A DNA stretch of 64,000 bases from Mycobacterium sp. 852002-51163_SCH5372311 (GCF_001667115.1 NZ_LZIJ01000027.1:1-64000); one strand, 5' to 3'. Shown: positions 32,042 to 41,963, numbered from the stretch's first letter. Program-made: numbers and translations. Notes: generated from the letters alone by a model not told the origin.

Positions 32042-33535
32042 CTAATCAGCCATCTCAGCGGGACCCTTGGATTTGGATATACCCGCTTCGCCGAGTTCTG
32101 CACGTACCGCGTCGAGCGCCGCTTGCACCGTGGGCATCTCCCGGTCACGCACCGCGGCGGCCCGGGCGGCAGCGATGGCGTATTCGCGCAGCTCGGTGTC
32201 TATGGCGCTGACCTGATCGGCCACCTGCGCATTCTCGGCCTCATCGCGCGCACTCAGCGCGGTGTTCAGCAACGTCTCGGCGATCAGCACCCGCGTGGCA
32301 ACCAGCTCCTCCACCACCGACCGCAGCGACTCCGTCGCCTCGCCGGCCCAGCGGTCCAGTACGGCGCGGTCGCGCAGCAGGCCGCGGATGTTCACCACCA
32401 GGAGGGTGGCCAGCAGGCCGATTGCCACACACAGCGCGAACCCGGCAGGCGCCAGCCAGGGGGAGAGCCTGGGCGCCACGCTGGCCAGCAAGCGATTGAG
32501 CGTCAGCGCCACTCCGAGGCCGAAGCCGACGCCCAGCAGCACCATCAGCCACGTTTCCTGACGCCGCGACTTCAGCGGTGGGGCCGGAACCTCGACGTCG
32601 GGCAGCTTCTCCTGCGGCGGCAGCTCCACCGGCACCCGCATCACCTGCGCGACGTCGGCGAGGTGCGCGGCGGTGCCGTCGCTGACCTCGGCGACGACGT
32701 CGTTGATCCGGCCGCGGGCATACGTCTCGAAGGCGGGCATGTTGCGCCGGGACAGACCGGCCGCGTCCTCCTGCAGCTCCCCCCGTACCGAGGAACACCG
32801 GTTGCGGGCAAAGTGGGACAACTGGACCCGGGCCTGCTGGATCTGGCCGCGCAGCATGATGATGTGTTCAGTTTTCGACTGACGCCGCTGCCGCAGGGCG
32901 GAGCTGCGTTGCTCGCGCAGCGCGTCAACCCTGGCCTGCCGCCCGGCACCCTCGGCATCCCGGTCGAAGCGCTTCGCCACCGTCTGCAACCGGGATTCCC
33001 ACGCCCGCAACCTGTTTCGGCGCGCGACGTCCGATTCCGCGAGCTGCCGTTCAACCGCGCCGACCAGCTCGTCCACACGAGGCGCACCGACATCGGGCAA
33101 CGCGGCCACCCCGGCCCAGGGCACCCGGGCATAGCGCGGCGCGTGCGCGGCAAGCTTGTCGCGGTCGGCGTTCAACACGTCGCGCCAGGTGCGGTGGACG
33201 TCGATCTTGGAGACCACCCCGATCACCACGTCGGTGTACTCGGCAGCGGCGTCCAGCAGCGCACAATCGGATTCCGTCAGCTCGGCAGCCGCGGAAACCA
33301 CGAACACCACCGCGATCGGAGCGTCACCGGGACCCAGGTCCGTCGACTCGACGAACTTGTGCCGCGGCAACCGTTCCCGCAGCGCGGCGGCGACACCACT
33401 CACCCCAGCCATCCACGGGCCGGTCACCAGCACCACGTCGCGGCGGTTGATGGCGGGCGCATCCAACCGGGGGCCGATCGCCGCCACCAGCGCGTCCACC
33501 TGGCCGGCCGGATCGTCGTGAGCCGCCTCGGTCAC
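32042..33535 (-). CDS. Membrane-associated GTPase-like protein (Rv0210-like)
   Basis: A 497-residue protein. The N-terminal 200 residues look like a GTPase-type domain (VVLVTGPWMAGVSGVAAALR, then VVFVVSAAAELTESDCALLDA and VVSKIDVHRTW as an NKxD-like motif), but the Walker A lysine is absent. A basic, coiled middle (about 205-300) follows, then two membrane helices (about 350-370 and 385-408) and a C-terminal helical tail. This layout recalls dynamin-like membrane GTPases. GTG 33535 overlaps the preceding gene by GTGA. It matches Rv0210 by position. It may form a pair with the upstream Rv0209-like protein, as dynamin-like proteins often do; this is inference. Confidence 0.75.
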   Translation of the reverse strand: MTEAAHDDPAGQVDALVAAIGPRLDAPAINRRDVVLVTGPWMAGVSGVAAALRERLPRHKFVESTDLGPGDAPIAVVFVVSAAAELTESDCALLDAAAEYTDVVIGVVSKIDVHRTWRDVLNADRDKLAAHAPRYARVPWAGVAALPDVGAPRVDELVGAVERQLAESDVARRNRLRAWESRLQTVAKRFDRDAEGAGRQARVDALREQRSSALRQRRQSKTEHIIMLRGQIQQARVQLSHFARNRCSSVRGELQEDAAGLSRRNMPAFETYARGRINDVVAEVSDGTAAHLADVAQVMRVPVELPPQEKLPDVEVPAPPLKSRRQETWLMVLLGVGFGLGVALTLNRLLASVAPRLSPWLAPAGFALCVAIGLLATLLVVNIRGLLRDRAVLDRWAGEATESLRSVVEELVATRVLIAETLLNTALSARDEAENAQVADQVSAIDTELREYAIAAARAAAVRDREMPTVQAALDAVRAELGEAGISKSKGPAEMAD

Positions 33536-34626
33536 CGCGACGCCCCAAGCACGCCGGCGCGCGACCACAACCGAAGGGATCCCCTGGCGATATCCGCGGC
33601 GCAGACGCGCTGCACGTCGCCGACAGAACTGTCGACGCTGTACCGCTGCCACCGCACTGCCCGCGAAAGGTGCTCATCCGGGCCGTCTGCGACCAGGCCG
33701 GATCGTGGGCCGTCGGGCAATCCGGCAGCGTGCACCAGGTCAGTGGCGTCGGCCATCCTGGCCACCACCGTGTCGTCGTGGGCCAGGAACCGAGTGATCC
33801 GCTCAGCCAATCGGTCCCCGGAGCACGACTCGCAGACGGCCAGAGCCTCCAAAGCCGCGACGGCGTCGAGCACCCGCCGGTAGCGCAGCTCGGCGCAGAG
33901 GGCATGGATTTTGGCGACGACGGCGTCGACGCAGCTCGCCTGGCGCAGCAGGGCCCGCAGCTGAGCCGCCGAGTAACCCTTACCGACCGCGGCGACCGCA
34001 AGCGCAGTGCCGAACAGGTCCAGGGAGTTCAGCAGTCGCCGCCGGCGCTCGACCGGCACCGGATTTGCCGCGGCCAGCAAGGCGACCAGCTCGCGCACGT
34101 CGCCCCACGCGTCGTCCAGGTCATCAAGGGCGGCCAGCAATCCGATCATCGGCTGCACCGGTACCCCAAGCAGGCCCGCAAACTCGGCGCACCGGGCGCG
34201 CGCCGCGGCAATCGGCCCCTCGCCGGCGAAGCCGGCCAAATCGGCCTTGTTCAGCACCACCAACACCGGGAGCCGGGCGGAGATAGCTCCGACGGCCTCG
34301 GAGTCCTCCGGTTTGACCACTTCCGCGATCACGTACACCACGACGTCGGCGTCGGGGTGGAATCGGCTCCGCACTTCGGCGGCGCGGATGCCATCGGCGC
34401 GGTCCAAGGCACGCGCGACGGTGCTGCAGCCCACTCCCCGACGACCGCAAACCTCCACCCGCAACGGCGCGGCGACAGTCTCGGCGATCGTCGTCACCCG
34501 CGCGTCAGCGACGCCGGCAGCAAATCGCGCCAGCTCATCGACGAAAATCTGTTGCCCCCTGTCCGTTGCGTCCCGTCTGCTCGATCCGACCCGACCCGGC
34601 TCGCTTTCGCAAGCGCATCCTGGCAC
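33532..34626 (-). CDS. GTPase-like protein (Rv0209-like)
   Basis: About 364 residues. A P-loop-like RVEVCGRRGVGCSTVARALD (about residues 55-75) has GxxGxGC where Walker A has GK, so nucleotide binding may be altered, but VLVVLNKADLAGF is a clear G4 (NKxD) guanine-specificity motif. The C-terminal part is helical with no membrane segment. Its stop overlaps the GTG of the Rv0210-like gene (33532-33535), so the two proteins are coupled and probably partners. The start is uncertain; GTG 34626 gives a length close to that I recall for Rv0209, and the frame stays open into the start of trmB on the other strand. It is divergent from trmB. Confidence 0.72.
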   Translation of the reverse strand: MPGCACESEPGRVGSSRRDATDRGQQIFVDELARFAAGVADARVTTIAETVAAPLRVEVCGRRGVGCSTVARALDRADGIRAAEVRSRFHPDADVVVYVIAEVVKPEDSEAVGAISARLPVLVVLNKADLAGFAGEGPIAAARARCAEFAGLLGVPVQPMIGLLAALDDLDDAWGDVRELVALLAAANPVPVERRRRLLNSLDLFGTALAVAAVGKGYSAAQLRALLRQASCVDAVVAKIHALCAELRYRRVLDAVAALEALAVCESCSGDRLAERITRFLAHDDTVVARMADATDLVHAAGLPDGPRSGLVADGPDEHLSRAVRWQRYSVDSSVGDVQRVCAADIARGSLRLWSRAGVLGASR

Positions 34627-34723
34627 TTGCTGCCCGCAGATGCGAGTCGACCGCCAATCTGTTACCAGCTGTAGGCAACTGTTGGGTATCAATCTGGACC
34701 AGGTGCGGCTACATCGCCCGTTC

Positions 34724-35518
34724 ATGGGCCACGATGGACAAATGCATACGCGACCCGGCGTGGGGGCCTCCGATCAAGGAGTCGCCGGGCGTTATGTCTC
34801 ATCCGGGGAAGTCCTGCCCGGCGGACCGGTCACCGCCTTCCGCGCACGGCGCGCCGCGCTGTCCTCTGCACAGCGCGAGACGTGGGAGCGGCTGTGGCCC
34901 CGGCTGGGCATGTCGGTGGGTGCGGGCCCGCACCCGGACACCGGCCCGTTGGACACCCGCGCCTGGTTTGGCCGTGACGCGCCGCTCGTGCTCGAAATCG
35001 GCTGCGGGAACGGTACTTCGACGCTGGCCATGGCGCGTGAAGAACCGGACATCGACGTCATCGCGGTGGAGGTCTACCGGCGGGGGCTGGCGCAATTGTT
35101 GGGCGCGATCGACCGCGAGCAGGCAACCAATATCCGGTTGATCCGCGGCGAAGCGGTATACGTTCTGCAGCGGCTGATGACGCCCGCTGCGCTGAGTGGC
35201 GTTCGGGTGTTCTTTCCCGATCCGTGGCCGAAGGCGCGCCATCACAAACGCCGGTTGCTTCAGCCGGCGACGATCGGTCTGATCACCGATCGGCTGCGCC
35301 CCGGTGGTGTCCTGCACGTCGCGACGGACCACGCCGGCTACGCCGAGCAGATCGCCGAGGCCGGCGACGCCGAACCCCGGCTGCGCCGCGTCGATCCCGG
35401 GCAGCCGGACACCCAGCTGCCGATCTCCGTCGTTCGCCCCACCACCAAATATGAGACGAAGGCCCAGGATGCCGGCAGTGCCGTCGTCGAGTTGATCTGG
35501 AAGAAGCCCGAGAACTAG
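34724..35518 (+). CDS. trmB: tRNA (guanine-N7-)-methyltransferase TrmB
   Basis: A 264-residue SAM-dependent enzyme making m7G46 in tRNA. The SAM motif is LVLEIGCGNGTSTLAMA (about residues 91-107), acidic residues follow in IDVIAVEVYRRG, and the family signature VRVFFPDPWPKARHHKRRLL lies near residue 168-187. ATG 34724 gives MGHDGQMH, close to the start I recall for Rv0208c; ATG 34742 is an alternative. Its TAG stop is immediately followed by the ATG of the NYN-domain gene at 35519, so they are expected to be co-translated. The frame upstream is open but overlaps the divergent Rv0209-like gene. Confidence 0.95.
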   Translation: MGHDGQMHTRPGVGASDQGVAGRYVSSGEVLPGGPVTAFRARRAALSSAQRETWERLWPRLGMSVGAGPHPDTGPLDTRAWFGRDAPLVLEIGCGNGTSTLAMAREEPDIDVIAVEVYRRGLAQLLGAIDREQATNIRLIRGEAVYVLQRLMTPAALSGVRVFFPDPWPKARHHKRRLLQPATIGLITDRLRPGGVLHVATDHAGYAEQIAEAGDAEPRLRRVDPGQPDTQLPISVVRPTTKYETKAQDAGSAVVELIWKKPEN

Positions 35519-36250
35519 ATGACCATGAGCGTGACAGAAGAAGCAGCCGCACCGGCAGCGCCGGAGCCGCCAGAGGTGCTCGCCTCCCCGACATCGCGCG
35601 ATAACGACCTGACCGGTTACGCCGCACCGATCGGTCGGGTGCTGCTGGTATGGGACGCTCCCAACCTGGACATGGGGCTGGGCTCCATCCTGGGCCGGCG
35701 TCCGACCGGCGTCGAGCGTCCGCGTTTCGACGCGCTGGGGCGCTGGCTGCTGGCCCGTACCGCCGAGGTCGCTGCGGGCCGCCCTGGCGAAGCCATTGAG
35801 CCCGAGGCCACCGTCTTCACCAACATCGCGCCGGGCAGCGCCGAAGTCGTCCGGCCATGGGTGGATGCGTTGCGCAACGTGGGCTTTGCGGTCTTTGCCA
35901 AACCGAAGATCGACGAGGACAGCGACGTCGACCGGGACATGCTGCAACACATCGCCCAGCGGCACCGCGAGGGCCTTGCGGCGCTGGTCGTGGCGTCCGC
36001 CGACGGTCAGGCATTCCGACAGCCGCTGGAAGAGATCGCACGCTCCGGCGTCGCGGTGCAGGTGATCGGATTTCGTGAACACGCCAGTTGGGCGTTAGCG
36101 TCGGATACCTTGGAGTTCGTCGACCTGGAAGATATCGCAGGTGTTTTCCGGGAGCCGTTGCCGCGAATCGGCCTGGATTCGCTGCCTGACCAGGGCGCTT
36201 GGCTGCAGCCGTTCCGGCCGCTTGCTTCGCTGCTGACCTCGCGTGTGTGA
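35519..36250 (+). CDS. NYN-domain (PIN-like) protein (Rv0207c-like)
   Basis: A 243-residue soluble protein with an NYN/PIN-type fold. The acidic metal-site residues appear as VLLVWDAPNLDMGLG (around residue 42), KIDEDSDVDRDML and ALVVASADGQAF, the D-N-D/D/D arrangement of NYN ribonucleases. The N-terminus is Ala/Pro/Glu-rich and probably flexible. It follows the trmB stop without a gap and precedes mmpL3 by 76 bp on the same strand, an arrangement kept in mycobacteria. Whether it cleaves RNA is untested here; a link to tRNA processing is suggested only by trmB coupling. ATG 35525 is an alternative start. Confidence 0.85.
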   Translation: MTMSVTEEAAAPAAPEPPEVLASPTSRDNDLTGYAAPIGRVLLVWDAPNLDMGLGSILGRRPTGVERPRFDALGRWLLARTAEVAAGRPGEAIEPEATVFTNIAPGSAEVVRPWVDALRNVGFAVFAKPKIDEDSDVDRDMLQHIAQRHREGLAALVVASADGQAFRQPLEEIARSGVAVQVIGFREHASWALASDTLEFVDLEDIAGVFREPLPRIGLDSLPDQGAWLQPFRPLASLLTSRV

Positions 36251-36326
36251 GAACCGACGTGTGGTGGAAAACCGAAAAAGCCTGAAGGCAAGCCGCGGGT
36301 CGCTAAGGATCCAGTAAGGAGTTCAC

Positions 36327-39152
36327 GTGTTCGCCTGGTGGGGTCGAACTGTGTACCGCTACCGGTTCATCGTAATCGGGGTCATGGTCGTTCTGTGCCT
36401 TGGCGGCGGCATCTTCGGCATGAGCCTGGGCAAGCACGTCACACAGAGCGGCTTCTACGACGAGGGCAGTCAATCCGTGAAGGCCTCGGTCCTGGGCGAC
36501 CAGACCTACGGCCGAGACCGCACCAGCCATATCGTCGCCACCTTCACCGCCCCGGATGGAAAGACCGTCGACGACCCGGCATGGCGGAAGAAGATCATCG
36601 ACGAACTCAACAAGCTCAAGAACGACCACTCCAACGAGGTTCTCGGATGGGCCGGCTACCTGGCGCTGTCCAACCCCGCCGATGCGCCCCCGCTGATCAA
36701 GGGAATGGCGACCGAGGACAAGAAGCACACCTTCGTCAGCATCCCGTTGAAGGGCAATGACGACGACACCATCCTCAACAACTACAAGTCCGTCGAGCCT
36801 GCCCTGCAAAAGCTCGACGGCGGCACGGTCGAGCTCGCCGGCCTCGAGCCGATAGCCAATGCATTGACCGGCACCATCGCCACGGACCAACGCCGCATGG
36901 AAGTGCTGGCGCTGCCGTTGGTGACCGTGGTGCTGTTCCTGGTGTTCGGCGGCGCGGTCGCGGCGGGCCTGCCGGTCATCGTGGGCGGATTGAGCATTGC
37001 GGGTGCGTTGGGCATCCTCCGGCTCATCTCGCTCTTCGGTCCGGTGCACTTTTTCGCCCAGCCCGTCGTCTCACTGATCGGTCTGGGTATCGCGATCGAC
37101 TACGGGTTGTTCATCGTGAGCCGGTTCCGGGAAGAGATCGCGGAAGGGTACGACACCGAGGCCGCGGTACGCCGGACGGTGATGACGGCCGGGCGCACCG
37201 TGGTGTTCTCGGCGGTCCTGATCATCGCCTCGAGTGCCAGCCTGCTGGTGTTGCCGCAGGGCTTCGTGCATTCGCTGACGTACGCGATATTCGCGGCGGT
37301 CGGACTTGCGGCGCTGCTGTCCATCACGCTGCTGCCCGCGTCCCTCGGAATTCTCGGTCGCCACGTCGACGCGCTCGGCGTGCGGACGGCGTTCCGGGTG
37401 CCCTTCCTGCGGAACTGGAAGGTATCCCGGGCCTACCTCAACTGGCTCGCCGACCGGCTGCAGAAGACAAAGACCCGCGAAGAGGTCGAGGCGGGCTTCT
37501 GGGGCAAACTGGTCAACTTCGTGATGAAGCGGCCGCTGGCATTCGCCATCCCGATCGCGGTCGGCATGATTCTGCTAGTCATCCCGCTGGGGAACCTTCA
37601 TTTCGGCGGCATGAGTGAGAAGTATCTTCCGCCGAACAATGCGGTGCGCCTCTCGCAGGAGCACTTTGACAAGCTGTTCCCCGGTTACCGCACCGAGCAG
37701 CTGACCGTGGTGATGCAGAGCAACAACCACAGCCCGGTCACCGACCAGCAGGTTGCCGACGTCCGCAGCAAGGTCGCGGGTATCACCGGGTTCACCAATC
37801 AACAGTGGGACGAACGACCGTGCCCGGTCGTCGCCGGCAACCCGTGCGCCGCGGGACCCAACGGCACCAGTCATCCGGAGGACAAGACGGTTCGGGTGAT
37901 CCAGAACGGCCTGGTCAACCGGAACGAGGCCGCCAAGAAGATCGACGAGCTGCGGGCGATCACGCCGCCCAAGGGCGTGTCCGTCCTGGTCGGCGGTACC
38001 CCCGCGCTCGAACAGGATTCGATTCACAGCCTGTTCGACAAGGCGCCGTTGATGCTGGTGATCCTGCTCACCGCCACCCTGCTGTTGATGTTCCTGGCGT
38101 TCGGCTCGGTGGTGTTGCCGATCAAGGCGGCGGTGATGAGCGCGCTGACGCTGGGGTCCACGATGGGCATCCTCACCTGGATCTTCGTCGACGGGCACTT
38201 TGCCACGTTGCTGAATTTCACGCCGACACCGTTGATGGTGGTGCTGATCGCGCTGGTGGTCGCGGTGGGTTTCGGCTTGGCCACCGACTACGAGGTATTC
38301 CTGGTGTCCCGGATGGTCGAGGCCCGCGAACGCGGTTATTCCACCGCCGAGGCCATCCGGATCGGCACCGCGACCACCGGGCGCCTCATCACGGCCGCGG
38401 CGCTGGTGCTTGCCGTGGTCGCCGGGTCGTTCGTGTTCTCCGAACTGGTGCTGATGAAATATCTGGCCTTCGGCCTGATGGCGGCCTTGCTGCTGGACGC
38501 GACCGTGGTCCGGATGTTCCTGGTGCCCTCGGTGATGAAGTTGCTCGGCGACGACTGCTGGTGGGCTCCGCGCTGGGCCAGGCGCCTGCAGAACCGCATC
38601 GGCCTGGGCGAGATCGACCTGCCCGACGAGCACAAGCGACCCACCCTGGACGGCCGCGCCGTGCGACCTCCGGTCACCGCATCCGCCGTCGCTGCGCAGG
38701 TGCAGCGGCCGCACCACGACCCCACTCACCCCAGTGCGCCGGAACCACCGCGACCGACGCGCGCGGCCCCGGTCCGGTCCGAGCCCCGAACTGCCCAGGA
38801 GTCGCCGGCGTCGACTGCCACGGAGGTGCCCTCCGGCGCCGCGACGGGACGGATGCCGACGGCGCCCCAGGCGAGCGCGCCGTCGCCGGGCTCGTCGCGC
38901 CCTGGGTCTCCAACGCCGTCCGCGGATCGAACTCAGCGCATACCGGTGCCGCCCAGCCCCTCGGGCGACAGCAACGGCGACCCGGCCGAGCCCACCGCCG
39001 CCCTGCCGGTCATGCGGTCAGAAACCGACGACTCCGAGGCCGCCACCGAGAAGCTGAACGCCCGGGGCGAGGGCGACAAGGCGCGCCCGCGTCGCCGGGT
39101 CGGCGGTGGCGTGTCAGCGCAGGAATTGCTGCGGCGCGAGGGACGGTTGTAA
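36327..39152 (+). CDS. mmpL3: Trehalose monomycolate exporter MmpL3
   Basis: A 941-residue RND-family inner-membrane transporter that moves trehalose monomycolate to the periplasm for the mycolate outer membrane. Twelve membrane helices and two periplasmic loops (about 35-190 and 420-570) are readable. The proton-relay Asp-Tyr pairs are D258-Y259 in LGIAIDYGLF and D654-Y655 in FGLATDYEVF. The C-terminal 190 residues are a Pro/Ser/Thr-rich cytoplasmic tail ending GVSAQELLRREGRL. GTG 36327 follows AAGGAG with 5-6 nt spacing. It is close to the M. tuberculosis length (about 944). It converges on the AI-2E-family gene. Confidence 0.97.
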   Translation: MFAWWGRTVYRYRFIVIGVMVVLCLGGGIFGMSLGKHVTQSGFYDEGSQSVKASVLGDQTYGRDRTSHIVATFTAPDGKTVDDPAWRKKIIDELNKLKNDHSNEVLGWAGYLALSNPADAPPLIKGMATEDKKHTFVSIPLKGNDDDTILNNYKSVEPALQKLDGGTVELAGLEPIANALTGTIATDQRRMEVLALPLVTVVLFLVFGGAVAAGLPVIVGGLSIAGALGILRLISLFGPVHFFAQPVVSLIGLGIAIDYGLFIVSRFREEIAEGYDTEAAVRRTVMTAGRTVVFSAVLIIASSASLLVLPQGFVHSLTYAIFAAVGLAALLSITLLPASLGILGRHVDALGVRTAFRVPFLRNWKVSRAYLNWLADRLQKTKTREEVEAGFWGKLVNFVMKRPLAFAIPIAVGMILLVIPLGNLHFGGMSEKYLPPNNAVRLSQEHFDKLFPGYRTEQLTVVMQSNNHSPVTDQQVADVRSKVAGITGFTNQQWDERPCPVVAGNPCAAGPNGTSHPEDKTVRVIQNGLVNRNEAAKKIDELRAITPPKGVSVLVGGTPALEQDSIHSLFDKAPLMLVILLTATLLLMFLAFGSVVLPIKAAVMSALTLGSTMGILTWIFVDGHFATLLNFTPTPLMVVLIALVVAVGFGLATDYEVFLVSRMVEARERGYSTAEAIRIGTATTGRLITAAALVLAVVAGSFVFSELVLMKYLAFGLMAALLLDATVVRMFLVPSVMKLLGDDCWWAPRWARRLQNRIGLGEIDLPDEHKRPTLDGRAVRPPVTASAVAAQVQRPHHDPTHPSAPEPPRPTRAAPVRSEPRTAQESPASTATEVPSGAATGRMPTAPQASAPSPGSSRPGSPTPSADRTQRIPVPPSPSGDSNGDPAEPTAALPVMRSETDDSEAATEKLNARGEGDKARPRRRVGGGVSAQELLRREGRL

Positions 39153-39176
39153 GCGCTTCCAGTCGCGGCGGCCGAC

Positions 39177-40379
39177 TCACTCGGCGCTGGTCTCGGCCTC
39201 TTCTTTGGCGTCTTTGGCGTCGTTCTCGGCGTCGTCCTTTTGAGTGTCCTCAGGGTGATCCGGCTTAGCCTGGACGATCGCAGACACCTCTTCATCTTCG
39301 GTCTGCTTTTCCACCTCGGCTTCTGGATCCTTGGCCATCAGCACCTGCATCGCATTATTGAGGAATGCCACCGTCGGAACAGCCAGCAGAGCGCCGACGA
39401 TCCCCGCAAGCACACCTCCGGTGGAAATGGCCAACACCACGGCCAATGGATGAATGGAGACCGCGCGACCCATCACCAGCGGCTGCAGGACATGGGCTTC
39501 TAGCTGGTTCACCAAGATGAGCAGACCGAGCGTCAGCAACGCATAGACGACTCCCTTGGCGAGCAGCGCGACCACCACGGCCAGCAAGCCCGAGACCAAG
39601 GCCCCGATCAGCGGGATGAAGGCACCGAGAAACACGAGCGAGGACAGCGGCAGGGCAAGCGGCACGCCCATGATCGCCAGTCCGGCGCCGACGCCGGCGG
39701 CATCGGTCAGGGCGACGAAGAACGTGGCCCGCACATATCCCGTCAGCGCGCCATATCCGGCCCGGCCCGCCTCGTGTACGCGGTCGCGGACGTCGGCCGG
39801 AATGATCTTTGCGACGTACTGCCAGATGTTTCGTCCGCCGTACAGGAAGAAGATCAGTGTGAACAGGACCAGCACGGCCGCGGTGACCAGCTCGGTGATG
39901 GTGGCGGCGGTGGACAGAGCGCCGCTGGTCAGCTTCGCCTGGTTGTTGTGCAGCGCCTGGATGGCGGCGTTGCCCGCATTGTCGATCTGCTCGACCTTCA
40001 GATGAAGCGGACCTTCGATCAGCCATTTGCGCGTCGAGTCGATGCTGCGGCTGATCTGTTCGGTCAGGTCGGGCAGACCGACGATGAACTGGCTGACGAC
40101 GAACGTCAGGATGCCGCCCAGGACCGCAAATCCCGCCAGCAAAACCAGCGCTACCGCGGCGCCGCGCGGCAGCCCTTTGCGGTCCATCCAGTCGACTGCC
40201 GGAACCAGCAAGGCACTCATCATCAACGCCAGCAACACCGGGACGACGATGATTTCCAGCTTTGCCACAACCCACAACAGGACGATCACTGCGGCCACGA
40301 TGACCAGCAGACGCCAGGCCCAGGCCGCGGCCTTGCGGACGACGGGTTCTACCGAGGCGTCGTCGAGATGTGTCGACAT
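39177..40379 (-). CDS. AI-2E family (UPF0118) transporter (Rv0205-like)
   Basis: A 400-residue membrane protein of the AI-2E exporter family with about eight helices. The family pattern is seen in [59 protein letters not shown] and [26 protein letters not shown]. The last 45 residues ([13 protein letters not shown]... [14 protein letters not shown]) are a charged Asp/Glu/Lys tail. Family members have been linked to signal export or Na+/H+ antiport, and the substrate here is unknown. It matches Rv0205 in place, lying between the converging mmpL3 and the divergent Rv0204c-like gene. Start is ATG 40379. Confidence 0.88.
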   Translation of the reverse strand: MSTHLDDASVEPVVRKAAAWAWRLLVIVAAVIVLLWVVAKLEIIVVPVLLALMMSALLVPAVDWMDRKGLPRGAAVALVLLAGFAVLGGILTFVVSQFIVGLPDLTEQISRSIDSTRKWLIEGPLHLKVEQIDNAGNAAIQALHNNQAKLTSGALSTAATITELVTAAVLVLFTLIFFLYGGRNIWQYVAKIIPADVRDRVHEAGRAGYGALTGYVRATFFVALTDAAGVGAGLAIMGVPLALPLSSLVFLGAFIPLIGALVSGLLAVVVALLAKGVVYALLTLGLLILVNQLEAHVLQPLVMGRAVSIHPLAVVLAISTGGVLAGIVGALLAVPTVAFLNNAMQVLMAKDPEAEVEKQTEDEEVSAIVQAKPDHPEDTQKDDAENDAKDAKEEAETSAE

Positions 40380-40493
40380 CGGGCAAGCCTAGCTGTCGTG
40401 CCAGCCGCGCCGAGGCCTTCTTGGCCAGCACGATCCGGTCACGACCACGACACGGTCGGAAGTGGACCCCGATCATGCCGCCACCAGCGCGGT

Positions 40494-40509
40494 TACCCTA
40501 ATTCACGTG
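40494..40509 (+). promoter_or_regulatory. -10 element of a leaderless transcript (Rv0204c-like)
   Basis: TACCCT (40494-40499) is followed after 7 nt by the GTG at 40507. This is the spacing of a mycobacterial -10 to a transcription start at the start codon, so the mRNA is probably leaderless. The same TACCCT-N7-GTG arrangement, with TTCACGTG, precedes sigG. Confidence 0.55.
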
Positions 40510-41673
40510 TCCCACGACGCCCCGGCCCGCAGCCTGCGGCCCCAGCACGCCGACGCACCGCGCAGCAAATACTGGTGGGTGCGTTGGGTGGTCCTGGGCA
40601 TCGTCGCGATCGTGCTCGCCGTCGAGGTGGCTCTGGGCTGGGACCAATTGGCCAAGGCCTGGATGAGCTTGTATGAAGCGAACTGGTGGTGGCTGATCGC
40701 TGCGGTGGTGGCCGCGGCCGCGTCCATGCACAGCTTTGCGCAGATACAACGCACCCTGCTGAGATCCGCGGGCGTGCACGTCAAGCAATGGCGGTCCGAA
40801 GCCGCCTTCTACGCCGCCAACTCGCTGAGTACCACGCTGCCGGGCGGGCCCGTCCTCTCGGCAACGTTTCTCTTTCGCCAGCAACGCATTTGGGGTGCGT
40901 CGACCGTGGTGGCGTCCTGGCAGCTGGTGATGTCCGGAGTGCTCCAGGCGGTGGGATTGGCGCTGCTCGGACTCGGCGGCGCCTTCTTCCTGGGCGCGAG
41001 GAACAACCCGTTCTCGTTGCTGTTCACACTGGGCGGTTTCGTCGCACTGTTGCTGCTGGCCCAGGCGGTGGCGTCGCGGCCGGAGCTGATCGACGGGATC
41101 GGCAGCCGGGTGTTGGCGTGGGCCAACTCGGTTCGCGGCAAACCGGCCGACACCGGCCTGGAGAAGTGGCGCGAGACGCTCATGCAGCTGGAGTCGGTCA
41201 GCCTGGGCCGGCGCGACTTGGCGGTGGCGTTCAGCTGGTCGCTGTTCAACTGGGTCGCCGATGTCGCCTGCCTGGCCTTCGCCGCCTACGCGGCCGGTGA
41301 CCACGCGTCGGTCGCCGGGTTGACGGTGGCGTATGCCGCCGCCCGCGCGGTGGGCACCATACCGCTGATGCCTGGCGGCCTGCTGGTGGTGGAGGCAGTG
41401 CTGGTGCCCGGCTTGGTGTCGAGCGGAATGGCGCTGCCCAGCGCCATCTCGGCGATGCTGCTGTACCGGCTGATCAGTTGGTTGCTGATCGCCGCCGTCG
41501 GCTGGGTGGTGTTCTTCTTCATGTTCCGCACGGAGAACGTCGGCGATCCCGATGACGACCCGATCACCGGTCCCCTGCCGATCGTGCAGCAGGAAAGCGA
41601 TCCGTTCGCCGACCCGGCGCAGACCGCGTTGCAAGGGCCGCTACCGCCGCCCGATCGGTCCGTCGACGGCTAG
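40507..41673 (+). CDS. YbhN/UPF0104-family membrane protein (Rv0204c-like)
   Basis: A 388-residue protein with about eight membrane helices, resembling the lysylphosphatidylglycerol synthase transmembrane (flippase) domain. Signature segments are AFYAANSLSTTLPGGPVLSA, SWSLFNWVADVACLAFAAYA and AARAVGTIPLMPGGLLVVEA (the P-G-G-x-G loop). The C-terminal 50 residues are cytoplasmic and acidic. GTG 40507 is chosen for its promoter spacing; an upstream ATG at 40462 would precede that -10. No catalytic LPG synthase domain is attached, so it is more likely a lipid translocator than a synthase. It sits between mmpL3 and mmpL11, consistent with envelope lipid work. Confidence 0.86.
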   Translation: MSHDAPARSLRPQHADAPRSKYWWVRWVVLGIVAIVLAVEVALGWDQLAKAWMSLYEANWWWLIAAVVAAAASMHSFAQIQRTLLRSAGVHVKQWRSEAAFYAANSLSTTLPGGPVLSATFLFRQQRIWGASTVVASWQLVMSGVLQAVGLALLGLGGAFFLGARNNPFSLLFTLGGFVALLLLAQAVASRPELIDGIGSRVLAWANSVRGKPADTGLEKWRETLMQLESVSLGRRDLAVAFSWSLFNWVADVACLAFAAYAAGDHASVAGLTVAYAAARAVGTIPLMPGGLLVVEAVLVPGLVSSGMALPSAISAMLLYRLISWLLIAAVGWVVFFFMFRTENVGDPDDDPITGPLPIVQQESDPFADPAQTALQGPLPPPDRSVDG

Positions 41674-41963
41674 CACCCTTCGACGTCCTGAGCCCGTCGA
41701 GCCTGCACTCACGTCTCCGAGGCTGCAGCCAGGGCTACAGTTTCGCGAATTCAGCCGCCCTGACCGCAGTCTCGGCGTGACGGCGGCTAGCGTGCGAACG
41801 AATTCGGGCTGCTATCGATTTCACAACGGTTGTGCAACTTCCCCGTCGTTTCGCCGTCGTCGCAGCTCAGATACGCCGGAACCGGCTTGTTCCACAGGGC
41901 GCTCCGGTAGGCTCGCCTGCACGCGCACCCGAGAAATATGGGGAGACCGAAATCCAGCAGTTC
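41674..41963. other. Intergenic region where Rv0203 is expected; no gene
   Basis: 290 bp between the Rv0204c-like gene and mmpL11. M. tuberculosis carries Rv0203 (a secreted haem-binding protein of about 136 residues) here on the opposite strand. Nothing on either strand has a signal peptide or the right length, and the gap is too short for it. It holds the mmpL11 promoter region and GC-rich non-coding DNA. Confidence 0.6.
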
